This document shows, piece after piece, positions 1-14,136 of a stretch of 54,541 bases of DNA; position 1 is the stretch's first letter; each line of letters opens with the position of its first letter. The notes under the pieces were generated by a model that was given only the letters and a program-made list of their open reading frames with translations, had not been told where the DNA came from and ran no database searches. Source of the stretch: Nephromyces sp. MM_2019 (Eukaryota > Apicomplexa > Aconoidasida > Nephromycida); assembly GCA_015657535.1 (NCBI GenBank), contig JADHZB010000589.1, positions 1-54,541 on the forward strand, written 5' to 3'. A program made the position numbers and the translations under genes.

Positions 1-55
1 TGTTTTTAAGTATATATATATATATATATATGTTGGTATTGCTATACTTTGTTGT

Positions 56-449
56 CTATACACTTGTTAGATTGTTATAGATACACTTGTTAGATTGTTA
101 TATATATACTTATAGATTGTTATAGATATACTTATAGATTGTTATAGATATACTTATAGATTATTATAGATATACTTATAGATTGTTATATATATACTTA
201 TAGATTGTTATAGATATACTTATAGATTGTTATAGATATACTTATAGATTGTTATAGATATACTTATAGATTGTTATATATATACTTATAGATTGTTATA
301 GATATACTTATAGATTGTTATATATATACTTATAGATTGTTATAGATACACTTATAGATTGTTATAGATATACTTATAGATTGTTATAGATATACTTATA
401 GATTATTATAGATATACTTATAGATTGTTATATATATACTTATAGATTG
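56..449. repeat. 22-bp AT-rich minisatellite, about 18 copies
   Basis: Direct repeat with unit close to CTTATAGATTGTTATAGATA plus TA; unit starts at 109, 131, 153 and 175 show the exact 22-base period. Copies differ mainly by TAGATA/TATATA and TTG/TTA. It sits downstream of the last visible formin exon (ends 571), so most likely inside an intron that interrupts the FH2 domain. Confidence 0.9.
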
Positions 450-570
450 TTAATATACACTTGTTAGCTTTATATATATATATATATATTTAATTGTTTC
501 TTACACATGCATACCTTTTATGTTTTATTATACATACATACAAACACACACATAATATATACATATTTAC

Positions 571-3500
571 CAGAATCAATATATGATTTGATCACACTTG
601 TTTCTTCCGCTGTAGGTACAAAATTAAGGAGTGTCTCAGTAGCATCCAATGTAAGAATCTATAATTCAATAAAATAATAAAATTTGATAGTAATTATTTC
701 ACAAACATATAATTACATATGTACATAAGCATATATATAATTATATATATTTTTATTGATGCTTAATGTTGGGTGAGTAAGAAATGAATTTCTTGATATT
801 CATATATATATGATGGAAACCTAATTTAGAAACAAACACTATTATATATATTCATGTGATATTATTAATATATATGTACACACACTTTTGGGTTAATATC
901 AATTATAGCTTCACGTAATTCTTGGAATGTATAATTATTAAATTTAGCCATTGCAATATTCATATTATAGGCCCTCTTTGCATCAGGTAAGAGTTGTACA
1001 ACCTAAATAAATGAATGATAAAAATTCAAACATGAATTTAATATTATTTGAAAAGTTTTGACACGTATTGATATATTTCTTTTACACATATCATCATCAT
1101 ATAAATATTTACTATATATAAATACTTTTCATTAAGAAAAAATCACACACACATCTATATTTATATATATATATATATATATCCCCACCCTCACCACACA
1201 CATATACACTCACTCATACCCTTCCAACCCACCCCACACACACCCTACCAACTCTATTTCCCCCCTTTACATACCTTAGGTTTCTTACTCTCAACTTTCT
1301 TGGTTGTGGACACCTTGGCAAATACCTCTTCTAAATCCCCCAAATCTAAGGGGCTAGGTGCAGGGCTCTTAAATATAGTCCCTACAGTATCATCACCAAA
1401 GAGTGGGTCCCAAAAGAAACGTTTTGTTTTGCCTTCATCCTTGGCTGTACCTCCTCCTTTGGCTCCCTTTACTTTGGGCCCTTTTCCAGGGGGAGCTTTG
1501 CCAGGTGGTCCCTTTTTAGGAGGCCCTTTTGCCCCTGTCTTTGTCGCTTTCTTCTTTGCCTCCTCTGTCGTCTTTGCATCCTCTTTTGGTTTCTCTGCAC
1601 TCTTCTTAGCTTGTCCCAATTCAGACTAACAATGCACACACACACAGTTAACAAATTGAACTCGGATTATGCTGTGTTTTTCATGGGTGTATTATGTGGC
1701 GGAGGCGCTGAGGGAGATGTTTTGGGTGTTGTGTGTGGAGGAAGAGTATTTTGAGTTCTGTGTATGACTTTGATCTTTTAATTTGTTGGTGTGTATGACT
1801 TTGGTTTTTTATTTGACATAGTATGTGATATAACTTTTTTTTTTTGTTGTTTATCGTGTGTGATAAATATTAGTTATTATGTATAAGGGTGCTAAGGGTA
1901 TTGTGTGTAAGTATGTTTATGATATTGTAAGGATGTTTACGATATTGGATGCAACTTTATTTATTATTGTGTAAGAAATCAAGTTATCCTATGCAATCTA
2001 ATGAAACGTATAATTTACCTGTGCCAACTGTTGAGGTAATGAAAATAGACCCATACCCGCCATAGAAGGTCCCATACCAAATCCACTTCCACCCATACCA
2101 CCACCCATACCACCACCCATACCACCACCCATACCACCCCCAAAACCACCACCCAATCCAGAAAATTGTTGTAATAGAAATTCACCCAATTTCTCCGGGG
2201 CTACTGTTGATGTATCTGCAATGTGTGCTAATAAACCAAGTTTCTTAGCCGCCACCAATGATAATGAAGATTGAGCTAGGTTAATTAGGCTTAAATCCTA
2301 CAATATTATACATATACTCCATATTGAGATAATGATAAGGATATAAATATATATATATATATATATAGAAAGATATATATTACTCAAACAAATTTCAAGT
2401 GTAACAGAGATAATATCTATTACAGGTACACATATATATATATATATATATATATTTGTATACATTATTATAACCGATATATATATATATATATAGCTAC
2501 TTAATCATTGTGATAACTATATACATATGTGATTCAGCTAACTTACCAATTGCCAAGGTAACTCTGCAATCTCTTTATTTTTATCATCTACTAATATAAC
2601 TGTAGGTATATCTCCCCATTTATCAACATGGGCTCTACCTGGCCTTATCCCCTTTATACGTCCTAGTTCACTTGCATCTAGTTTGACAGAAAAAAGTTCT
2701 TCTTCTGTTTTGTTTTTAATAGGTGATGGAGCTGTAGTATTTGATTTTGGTGTGGGTAGAGTTGAAGTAGCTCCTACTTTAGTATCTTTTTCGGGTGTTT
2801 CAACAGGTGTGGATGGTGTGGCTGGTGGTGGTGCATCTATATTCTTTTCATCTGGTTGTGAGGTTTCTTCGGTTTTTTTATCTTCTTTAGGTGACTCATC
2901 AACCTGATTACTCATAGTATTGGGTGCAGATGTAGGTTTGAGTACTTTTACCTTTGATAGATCTTTTGGTATACCTTTTGGTGGGCCTTTTGGCATACCT
3001 TTTGGTATGGGCGATTTAGGTTTTGGCATCATTTTCTTTTCCATATGATGATAAAATTCTGATTTAAATAAACGTGAATATTGCATAGCCTTTTCTAATA
3101 TATTTGAGGACAATAGATCATGGGGAATTCCCTCGAATTCTGATGATGAATTGCATGATAGATCCTCAAAATCATTTATATTATGCACAGATGGATATAT
3201 GGTTTTTATGGGTGGATTCTGATGGTCTAGTATCAATGCTTTACGCATAATCTCAAAACTTTGTGGGTTACTATGAATGGGACCTATTTTCATTTGACTT
3301 GAATGGATTGCTACATGTTGAAATTTTCGGATGATTACATCACTTTGATTTTCTTCTACACAATTACTAATATCATCCCAACCATCTTCTTCATGAGATA
3401 TATAATATGAATCAAGACATATGGATGGACAACTAATTGGTTGGATAAATTTATTGGGGGTGATCGGATTGTGTTGTTCATTCATAAGTGTATGTACACT

Positions 3501-6500
3501 AGATATTTCTATAGGATCACCTATTTCTTCATTTTCAGACGATTCTTCTTGATTGGAACTTGACATTTTTATATATTTCTCTACACCAAATACATTGGAT
3601 TTATTCCATATATTTTGACGTGACTTAGATGGACAACTAATACACAAATTTCGAATGACATTCTTCTTGATTGATTTTTCAGGAGAGATATTTCCTATAT
3701 TTTTTTCCTGATTGTTAAAACTATTAATTAAGTTGACTTGATTATTCAATTCTGTTTCCGACCAAATCGATGCATAATCTGAATCACTACTCCCTATAAA
3801 GGATGATGCAATTGAATATGGGCCTGCTGTGTATAGACTTTCGGTTTTAACCATCTCAGGAGGCCTCTTGGTAAATTTACCAAAGTTTTGACCCCTCTTG
3901 ACAACAAATTTCGATTTCCCTCCAGGGCTCTGCGTAGCTGCTGTGAACTTTGGACTCCTGGCCTTAAATTTAGATACTTTAGGTTCACTTGCTTCCTTGG
4001 CCATAGTTCTACTTTCCCTCGTTGATCTCCGAGTTTCCAATTCTTGCTCTCGAAGAGAATTTGCTTCCCCTAAAGACTTAGGTACAGCTGCCTTCCTTAG
4101 CTTACCCACCTTGGTTACAGATTTTTTTGGTAACGTTTTTAATGAATCATCAGTGGGATCTGTTTGTGACTCTGTGATCTTAGGCTGTTCAGATGGTTCT
4201 TTTTCAACTTGAGTAGGTTTTGAAGCGGCACTCAATGATTCATTATCTGATTTCGTCACGGATATCTTAAAGGTAGTCTTTTTCCTTACTATATCTGACT
4301 CCAACTTAGGTTCTAAATCTATTGGATATATATAGGAAAAAAAATTAATAATTGATCTGTATCTCTCAAAATTTATCCTATCTATACATTCTTCATTTAA
4401 AATATCCGTAGATGTCAAATACTATACCAAACCCATTTTCTAAGCATACGTAATTCTTATTCTACTAATGAATACTTTCTAAGTCACATACAAATCATTT
4501 TATTTTTTAATACATTATCTCACTTCCGCTTATCTGACTTGTACTTGATTCGGGTTGTTGTAATCTCTCAGGTGGTGTTACTTCTGTTTTTTTGGGAGAA
4601 ATTATGGTAACCTGTTTAGATCTTTGGTCTATTTTATCTGTTTCTTCTATACTTTTGGGTTGCATTGTGCTTTTTGGTTTTGGAGATTTCTTGACATAAA
4701 ATTTTGTGACTTGTGTAGCTCCTTTTGTACTTGTTTTAGGCTCTTCTTTAGGCTCTTCCTTAATTGGTTTCATATCGCCTTTTTGTTGTAAAGGTTGTAT
4801 TATAGCATGATATACTGCAGGGTTAGGTACCATAATTGGTTTATCATAAAATCCCTTAATTTCTTCACCCGTTGCTTCATCGATGAGTGGGATAAATAAG
4901 CGACCAGCTGACGTTATTTTTTTGTCAGCATCAATAATTTCTCCATCAAATGTTATATCAGGAGGCTCGACACTCCATTCATATAGTAAATCCTTAGCAT
5001 CATCACTAATCACCATCTGTGGTTCCGCTTCTTTGTATACAATCTGTCCCCTCTCCATCCTTGGTACATTAACAACAGGTAATTTCTTGATTTCGGAAGA
5101 TATTTCTTGTTGAAATTCATAGCTAGAGGCTAATCTTAATACATCAAGAGTCGTTTTTTCAACAGATATAAATGGCAAAATAGCCGTTGATGGGACAAAT
5201 AGGCTACTCCAGGACTCTCCATATAAACACCTAATTCGAGAAACCGATCTTTCCACAGGCTGATGTGTTTTAAAGTTTTGTTGATCAACACTAAATTGAT
5301 TATAACGATATGCATCTAAGCTAGGCATGCCCGCACGTTTTAGTAATGGAGATTTTATCCCAAGCTGAGTCACCAAGTCTAATAATTTATTATTATAATA
5401 ATAACCTTCCATTCCACATTTATTAATGAAGTATGCCTTTTTACAAGCCGAATCTAGGTCATCCTGACCCTTATCTACTGCTATAATTTCATCGGGATTT
5501 TTTTCTGTGTTTTTTAGCTCCTTTTTAAGTCGTTTCATCTCAAATTGCTCATAATCACGTATAAGCTGTTTAGGAAAAGGCAATATAAAGCAAATTAGGA
5601 TAAGTAAATATTCAGAACTAAATATTGATTGATTTTCTATTTAATTTTTACTAAAAATTAAATTAACTTATGAAATGATCTATTGAAAAATCTTATTTAA
5701 CAGACTACATTGTTTCATTTCAATAGATTGTTAGTATATTGGATTGTATTATACTTTATGTAAGAAATCAAATAAACTAAAAGTCTATTTAAGCTTAACC
5801 TTATTCTATATATGAAAAATTTGTGAAATATATTTTATTTGACTTTTCAACACGACACTTGTTTCAGTTATTCTTAAAAAGGATGATCATACCTCATCTA
5901 TCATATACTTTATGACTTGAGTTTGAGGATGCCTAACACCCAAAGTCTTCTTTCTAAATTTGTAAACCTCATTATACGAAGCAATTGCATTAGAAAAATT
6001 ACCAGCTTGATGCTGAACACATCCCAATGCTAATATGATTGACTTGATTAATTCCCTTTCACGCTGAGGATCGTTTTTCAGTCCTATCCCTAATGCTATT
6101 AAATAATTCTCCGATGCATCCACTGGCCGACCTGATACATCATAATCCAATAAAATATTATGTGCACTTAGACTCTTAATTAGTTTCCAAAAATTTGAAG
6201 AATAGTAATTCTAGTAAATCTGAATTACTCAATACCAACAAACATAATTCATACATAAATTAAGTACAATGAATCTTAATCAGTTTTCTAGGCTCAATTT
6301 ATCTACTTCTCAGAATTCAGAATAACTCAATGAGCTATTTTCTTAGTTCAACAGACACACTACTACTTTCTAACATTTGAATAAGCTAGTTTGAATAGTC
6401 AACTTTCTAGAGCATTGTTATATTTACAAAATAGGAAATTTAGATTTTATTTACAAGAAACAAAAGTTGGATATGAAATTGTATTTACGGAATTACTATA

Positions 6501-8547
6501 GTAATACTTACCTAACAAACGCAATAATAACCCTACATTACAATATGCTTCAACCATCAACTCATAATCTTTCGTGGCTTGTCGATCACCTAACAATTTT
6601 TTCCTCAAATCCAATACCTCAATTGCAAGAGGTAATGCCTTTAAGTACATACGGCCCTTTACAAAAAACAATGCAGCTTGCGATAGCACAATTGTAGTTT
6701 GTAAGCTATCTTTCCCATAAATTTCACGATTCAGTGAAACATATCTAAATCAAGAAATTATTAATATTTCACTAACTTGGATGACAAAAAATATTAACTA
6801 CTTACTTATCATAAAATAATTCCGCTTTATCTTTATCACCATAACTAGAGAATAATTCTGCTATTATATGCACTAATGTTAGTAAAACATGATTCTCACA
6901 CTTTAGGGAAGGTCTTGTTGTAAATGTAAATTTTTCTTTTTGACCTTCTTCTTTCATCTTAGAATAATCTAATATTGAATTTTCAATTAGATACTGTAAC
7001 TCCTTCAAATAGATCAAACCATCCTCCTTGGCATCAGTTAAACAATAGCACTTTGCTAACAGCAACAATTCTGCAGCCTAAAAGATTAAATGATAGGTAA
7101 TATTTTCATTTGCCTTTTTTAAGCAGATTCAATAAGCTCACACATGTATTAATTAGATGAGTTGGGTTTTATATGATTGATAGCTAATTAGAAACAACTA
7201 CTTAATAAGTAAGCTTTTGTACCACAACTTACAATAAAATATGCTCGTAAATTCCCTAAATATATATTAATTTTTCTAGTTTAGTTTCTAACATAATTTT
7301 TATTTGTCGTTACAATATGGAATTCTTAACTCACCATCTCACCCTGTATACCTTGACCAAAAGTTTGGATGTAATAAGTCTTGGCTAATTTATAAGAGTT
7401 GAAGGCCATTAATAAAGCTTCGAAATACATGTGATCTTGATAACATATTATAGCTCTACTTCTAAGCTCAGCCCTTAAATTTTGTAGTTCACTTTTTTGT
7501 AGCGAGCCACTAGAAATTTCAATAGTCTTGAGCATCTGTTAAAGTTTAACAAAAATTGAACTTATCATTACTCCAAAAATTGTTTGAGAAATCTGGGATT
7601 ATGTAGTTATTTAAGCTTTTGAAACAAAATAATATCCAGTTTTGGGCTAAATGTGTTATTAAGAATTAATTCAGTTCCACTAATTAAGTTAAAGATTTGA
7701 GTTTTTATGAAATTATGATATCATTTTGTCAGTTTGTGTCTTATTTCAACTCAACTGAGCTGTTTATTTTGGCTCAGTCTCACTCTTGATTGATTCGATT
7801 TGCTAATACTTTCTAGTGAATAGCTTACAAACTTTTCAAACATTTTTCATTATTGATGTTTATTCATTTGATATTACCTTAAGCGCTTTCTCCAAGATTG
7901 GATAATCATCTGATAACCTATATAACTGATGTGAGGGATCCTGATCATTAATGACATCTATGTATTTCGATTTCCCAGCTTCTCTGAAGTTTATAAGCTC
8001 ATGCTTTAACGGTGAGCTTAGTGACTGTATGTTCTGTTCAACATTTGGCTTTAAAGTGCTAGCTAGAACACTTTTTGGTAGTTCAACTCCTTCTAATGTG
8101 CTTGTGGCAACAGATGGGGTGGAACTTGAGGTGGCTTTAACTAAATTAAACAAGAATATGTTATAAATTATGCTACTTTTTAAATGCAATTTACATCATT
8201 TAGAGTAAAATTAGGAACAAATATTACATTTCTCATGAAAACTAAATAATTAATCAAATGTAATATTGCAAAATTCCCACATATCATTATACTTTTGAAA
8301 ATCGATAAATTTTAACATAAGATCTCGTGAGTGATTATAATTTTCATAATTTATCTCAAAGTTGGACTGGATTTTTTATCTTATTTCTAAACTCCTAAAA
8401 TCTTGATTCACCTGGTGGAACTTTTGCCGGAGCTTTGGTTGCTTTGGATTTAGGTGATTTCGGTTTCATCATACAATGATCTTGCACCCTCTGGAAGTAC
8501 AGTGTAATCCCTCCATTGTCAATAACGTCTGAATCAATTATATCCAT
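571..8547 (-). CDS. Large formin with N-terminal TPRs and C-terminal FH2 domain (FRM1-like), 3' end beyond the window
   Basis: Formin: FH2 dimers nucleate and elongate actin filaments; apicomplexan FRM1 does this at the apical end for gliding. Start ATG at 8547. Exons followed: 8547-8412, 8140-7878, 7535-7335, 7077-6806, 6744-6512, about 6220-5893, 5565-about 4515, about 4415-2547, 2297-2019, 1625-1275, 1002-886, 658-571; phases agree except near 6160-6511 and 4415-4515. TPR helices of kinesin-light-chain type lie at 7535-5893. A long charged, Ser/Thr-rich linker follows. FH2 starts in 1625-1275 with KRFFWDPLFGDDTVGTIF and continues with LLPDAKRAYNMNIAMAKF and a later TLLNFVPTAEE segment. In front of FH2, where FH1 should be, are Lys/Pro/Gly repeats and a Gly-Met tract instead of poly-proline. 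The remaining FH2 lies left of position 1. Formin assignment is firm; FRM1 orthology is inferred from the TPR plus FH2 layout. Confidence 0.85.
1157..1182. repeat. TA microsatellite in a formin intron
   Basis: Short TA dinucleotide tract next to a C/A-rich tract (1183-1250), in the formin intron before the FH2-start exon. Similar TA tracts are at 2346-2366, 2431-2455 and 2479-2496. Confidence 0.8.
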
Positions 8548-10473
8548 CTTAGTTTTATTTTATTATCTGAAGTTTTATTCCGAATTTTATCTATTAATCT
8601 AGAGTATCCTGCGAGAATTGGAATTCCTCGCACTTTTTATTTTATGATTTTCATATTGAATCAATGATTGCCAAAATGTCTTAATACTGTGCCTAAATTC
8701 CTCAAATATCACTCTAAATGTATCTCCCCGCTTGAAATTAATTGATCTAAAAGCATGTTTACTGAACTTCAAATTATAGGGTTTTAAGGTGTAGAAATAG
8801 CATAACAGAAAAAGGGCTTTAGAGTATCTTTATAATATTATATCACTTCAAACATGTATATATATATATATGTATTTAATATAGCTTTAAAGTTTCACAC
8901 TACTATATATCATTTAATTTGTCATGCAATGCTTGAGGAACTTTATGATTTCATAATAGAGTTTAATGCTTTGACATAGGTTTTAGACTGATTATAAGAT
9001 TATCAATTATGAATATCTAGTATTTCTATCAAGTCGTTAAACTAGTAACATCCGAGCTCGTAATTTATTCTTAAATTTATTTTTCTTAACATAAGCAAAG
9101 TGGAATTAATTAACTTTAAATTTTTATTAGAAATAAGAGGAGATTTGGTGCACAAGAACTTACACTTATTTAGCACAGAATTAGATATTACAAAGGGTTT
9201 TAGTTTAAGTTTTTCTCTTTTGCTAATTAATTAATACACAACATGATTTCAGTAGTTTAATACTGTTGCTTCAACCTTCAAGCCTACTCATAAGCATGTT
9301 TAGCTTTTGACACCTAATTTTGCCAAAATTTTGATTTTTTAATCAACAAAATTACATTCACTATTTATTTTGTCACGTATATAATACTTGGGAATGATTG
9401 AAATAATATTCAATACTTGAAACTCACAAACCCAAATAAGCAATTACTAACCAACTGTCTGACTACCTAGCTAGAAAGGTTATATTATGACTTTTCTCTA
9501 GTGAATTAAAGTTCTCACTCTCTATGCTCTATGTTTGATAATGTATAATCTACATCTGTTTAATATACCATGCAACATAAGTGTGATTCGAGATTGAGCT
9601 AATCTTTATTAGCCTCGAATATTTTCGAAATGTTTTGACCAAAACTTGATAAATGTTCAACTTGTTTTTGTAAAAACTAATACATCACATATGCCCTCAT
9701 GAAAAATTAGTAGATGTGCCTCTTTAATAAGCTTAATTGTAAGTTTTAGTTGCCTTAAGTTGCAATTTTCCCCTTTAGAATTTACATGATATACGTATAC
9801 TCAATTGGAGAAGACGAGTATCTTTAAAGCATATTAATGTCAACATACAATAATTATCAATAGTATTTATTTTTGAGATTCGAGGTTCTGGTTTTTAACA
9901 AAAAAAATGTTTAATAATTTTTGTTCAATAATTTTGATAAATAAATAATTCTGGTAGATAAAGGGTGCTCAATAGTGATGAATATCAATGATAGGCTTAA
10001 TTATTTTAGAAAGTTAAATGATAATAAAACCTGTTATTTTGAAAAAATTAGAGAAAATATGGAATATAAATGAAATATAGTGCCATTCTAGAGTCAAGAG
10101 ATTTTTAAAAATTTATAAACCTATTAAAAAGATTATAAGATTTAGTGCTATACTAAAAAATTTTTAGAATATAAATTATTCAAAGAAGCTTCAATTAAAT
10201 TAGATGTATAATTTATGTTTAATATGCTAGAGTAGAAGCACACTATAGGTTATATAATTATTATCATATTTATGAATATTTCATAAAATTCTTATAATTT
10301 GAGTAATGAGCTTCAAATAGGGTAATGTGTATGTAGAAATCATTTATAGTATCTTAAAAATTTACAAAATAAAAATCCTCCTTATATAATAGTATAGTAG
10401 AAAGTTTGGACGATATTAAAAAACAGGTGGTGTATAAAAAAATTGTGAATTATAATATAAATTAGGACTTTAA
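8548..10473. other. Intergenic, about 1.9 kb
   Basis: Between the formin start (8547) and the OTU gene stop (10474), both on the minus strand. AT-rich, stop-dense in all frames, with one short TA tract near 8858-8872. No coding exon, RNA gene or repeat family was recognised; it should hold the formin promoter. Confidence 0.6.
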
Positions 10474-12445
10474 TTATCTAAGTTCCAGGCTTGTATTTAT
10501 CGGATCCACAAGTGTAGCCATTTCAAGTTTTGGATTTGATGGAATCACACTGATGAAAGGTTGTCCAGGATTTCCGTTTTGAGACTCTGATAAAGAGATG
10601 TTAGAATTACTAGGTGTGGATGAAGCAGCTGAACGAAAGTTGTTATTATCAGTGTAGCATGGTAAAACAAATTCAGGGGATTGAATAGCTTCTAAAGCCA
10701 TATTGTGGATTTTCAGAGCCTCTTCATTATGGTTAGAGATACCCCTCATTTTCATAGCATTGCTCAGTCCAGTCATTTCAAGTCTTCCAGGTTCTTTAAA
10801 AGCTGTAAGAGGAAAGCTCTCACCAATCTTTTCAACCTGGCAAAAAATATAATTCACGCATACCGGGTGTAGTTGTAAGGGTATATAAAAAAGAAATAAG
10901 CAAGTAAAGTTTATCTTATTTGCTCCAAAATATTCATTCTCGTTATCTACTGTTATGAACTATATTTGAGGTGCTCAGGATTATGACGAGTTTGTAAAAG
11001 TGCCTTGTATATTTTTACTTTAATATAGTAATATAGAGATAGAAATTATAAACAAGTTATATACCGAAGAAAAATGGCCAGGATTATTTTCCCATAAAAT
11101 CCGAATTACATTCCCATATTTCGATATGAATTGCTCATCGTGAAATGTCTTTTGCTTTCGGAAGAGTTTATCGTAAATCTGTTGATAATTAATTGAAAAT
11201 TGTTAAATTAACCTTATTAATCATAAGAATAAAAATCATTCTAGTTTATGTTAGAAATAGGCACTAATTTATCAGTGAACATATTTTCCAACAGTGTAAA
11301 TTGGAAATAATGCTCAATGTGGCCGAGTTTTTGTAGGTGTTAAATTGAATAAATTAAAAAACTCCTACTTCCACGGGCATATTGTATAAAATGGAAAGTG
11401 CACGAATTTCTCGATCGTCAGACCATTCTGAAAAAAAGTACATACAATAATTGGGGATGGGATTATCAGAAAGAGTGGCTTATTACCTCCATTTTTAGCT
11501 ATTTTCTCCAAGTATTTGTCAAAGTCGCAATTAGGAACATCTCTCTCATCGATAAAATTTGCAAATTCATCCCTCATAACCCTCTGTAACAACATTGAAA
11601 AATTTGTATAAGAATCTCAAAATTGAAGTTTTAAAATTACCATTAGCTCCACTGTCATTAGGCGAATGTAGCTGCAATGTAACTCGGTACTATAGAGCTA
11701 GTATAGGACAAAAAAATTGCGAGCGAAATAATTAAATAATCAAATTTTATTATTTACATTTATAATAGTAAAACATTGATATAAGTGCAATTTAAAATTG
11801 TTACATATATTTTGCTTTAAAACAGATTAAAAATTCAATCACTACTTGATCAGAGAAAGCTCGGAATAAGCAATTCCCATCGCCACAACAAGTTCTTTTT
11901 GCATATTTTGGTAAGAAAAAATCCCGGATAGTATGTGCTATTGTTTTATCTGAAAAGAAGTCAATAAAATGTTTTGGGAAAGATCAGAATTAATTGGAAA
12001 CGTTATGATGTATACATAAGGGTAAAGAAAAATAATAATCTTCGTAAGAAGCTTTTAGTCTGTGAAATTCTATGCCTCAAAATAGTTCTTGTAAAGATTT
12101 AAATTTAAGTTATTCCAAATAAATACTGCTTTGTAATTGTAAATTTAATATTTGTAATGACGTCATAATAAGTTTCTTTCAAAATATGCTGAACAGATGT
12201 TGTAGAAATTGAGTGTAATCATTAAAAAAGCAAATTAGGTAGGACAACCATCCATAGTTGTAAATTAAGCAAAGTAACACGACGTATAAACGAACTTTAT
12301 ACGAGCTAAGCCAATTGTAAAGTATTTTTGTTTTTAGAATTTTTTTATTTCACCAAATTACTTTATAATTTATAAATGAATGCGTGTGTAGTCGAAGCTT
12401 ACATGGTAACAGGGATTTTTTTCGATTATGTTTTAATAAAGGCAT
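10474..12445 (-). CDS. OTU-domain cysteine protease (deubiquitinase), OTUD5-like
   Basis: Removes ubiquitin from substrates. Seven exons with matching phases: 12445-12403, 11949-11846, 11697-11641, 11583-11487, 11427-11369, 11178-11065 and 10836-10474, giving 278 residues. The first exon (MPLLKHNRKKSLLP) was chosen because it is the one upstream ATG with a good donor (T|GTAAGC) in the phase needed. The catalytic Asp/Cys motif is GDGNCLFRAFSDQLY, followed by the helices of the OTU fold and by EWSDDREIRALSILYNMPVE, the usual substrate-side strand. The catalytic His is in NPGHFSS. A roughly 100-residue tail rich in Ser and Asn follows with no recognised ubiquitin-binding motif. Family assignment is firm; the OTUD5 affinity is a judgement from the spacing and the YNMPVE motif. 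Intron 1 holds a small perfect inverted repeat (12283-12303). Confidence 0.86.
12283..12303. repeat. Perfect inverted repeat in OTU intron 1
   Basis: CGTATAAA at 12283-12290 and its complement TTTATACG at 12296-12303, with a 5-base loop. Could form a small hairpin in the intron; no function is implied. Confidence 0.5.
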
Positions 12446-14136
12446 GCTGAAGTCGTATAAGGTTTAGAAAAGTATTTTCCAAAAATAACTAGATGTATAT
12501 ATATTGATTATAAATTCAATCGAATTAATTAGTATTTTATATTAAATTGGGTGTATATGAATGGATATACAATAATATTTACAAGGTGATTTTTAATGAT
12601 AGATTAAAGGGAAACATTAACCAAGTTTTAATTTAATAAATATAACAGTTATAAGTGAACCACTGTAAATAAGTTTTTAAAAGTTGCTTCTAAAGAAGCT
12701 CAGTCAGGGGTGTTTGATAAAAGGGTGTAACTTACAGTGCTTATGCATTCAATTTTATCATGTAATTATAAAGGTAAATATGAATGCTCAACATGTAATT
12801 AAGATCTTAACGGTGCTTCTATTTGTTTACTATTAATATATATTTCTTTTTATTTAACATTTATATATAATAAATACTTATCATCTAATAATAAAAACAA
12901 TTAATGGAAATTTTAGTCTACGAAAATGTTTTAAAGTATATAAGTATAATTAACAAGGTACAACTTTAAATTATAAACGTTAAACCTAATTTTTAAACAG
13001 AAGGTACGTTTTGTTAGGGTACGTTAGCTATCTGTGTTGTTATTTTTTATGTTTTTATATGTTCTTAACTTTCTTGATTTGACCTATACATAAAAGTTAA
13101 CTAATTTTAGGAGGTGTGCAATAAGTTAATTCAGTGTGCGAGATTTAACATAAATTTAAATAAGAATTTTAACTGAGATGCTTGCTCTATTTGAGATATC
13201 TCACTCGATAATTTTTTTGAAAACTTACACCACCAAGTGCTATAAAAAAACTTATTTTTAGTAAAAGGACTAAACATATCTATTCAATTTATGTCGAAGA
13301 GGCAAGCGCAGAATAAATAAATTTGACACACATATGCAAACTTTTACCTACTCAAAAAAGTTTATCTTGAAAATTTACTATTCTAGACAGAGATGTGAAG
13401 TTTTTCTGTCCATCGTGTTTACATAACTTTTGTTAAAATTTGAGCTAGTGTAGTGACCTCAAGCCAAAAGGCTTTATTAAGGTTATATTGTATACTAATT
13501 GTACCCTGGTTTTAGCTGCAAAGAGTTTAATTAAATTGTTCTATTGTTTGAAAATCACTGACTCATTCAGTTTACTCCTGTTCAATCCTCTAATGAAATT
13601 TGGTTGAAATTAAAGTTTGTGAATTTAAATTTGCGAGTTTAAGTTTTGTAAGATAAAATGCGTTAATTGAAATTGGTGGATTGAAAATTAAATTTCTAAG
13701 ACAAAATATATCAAAACAAAATTAAGCAAAACTGTTAGCTAGTTGATAACACAACACACATGACACAAACATTTGCCCCTTAAAAGTAACAACTCACTAA
13801 AAGGTAAATAAAAGCTAGATCGAGCGTGGATAATGGGGAAATAGCATTTTCGGCACTTAGCTAGATATGAGTAAAGCTCTGGAGGAGAAAACTCGTTACT
13901 AAATTAAGCATGAAGTTCTACATCTAAAAGTCTCATCTTTCTCAAGTCTGGATATGAAAAAAAAGTTAATGAACTTGGCAAAGTTTTTTCATACATTTCA
14001 TAAGCAATTCAGTCAACAATCTTGCTCAAATTTTTTTATCAAATAAAATTTTTTCTCTTCACTCAATACATATACATTCAATAAATACTTTCACTTTCTA
14101 TTTTGAAATAACTTTACTTTTGGAAATTCTTCTAAT
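12446..14136. other. Divergent intergenic region between the OTU and HIR genes
   Basis: 1.7 kb between two divergent start codons (12445 minus, 14137 plus), so it should carry both promoters. AT-rich, with no convincing exon. A more mixed-composition stretch at about 13790-13960 has a short open frame on the minus strand but no recognisable domain and no fitting splice partner. Confidence 0.5.

Noticed and set aside
1300..1629. Plus-strand frame of 109 codons
   Set aside because: Mirror of the formin exon that starts FH2 on the minus strand; no domain of its own.
2683..2907. Plus-strand frame within the formin linker
   Set aside because: Shadow of a low-complexity coding exon on the other strand.
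13790..13960. Possible minus-strand exon in the OTU-HIR intergenic region
   Set aside because: Open for about 35 codons with no family resemblance; the OTU gene already closes with a better first exon at 12445.
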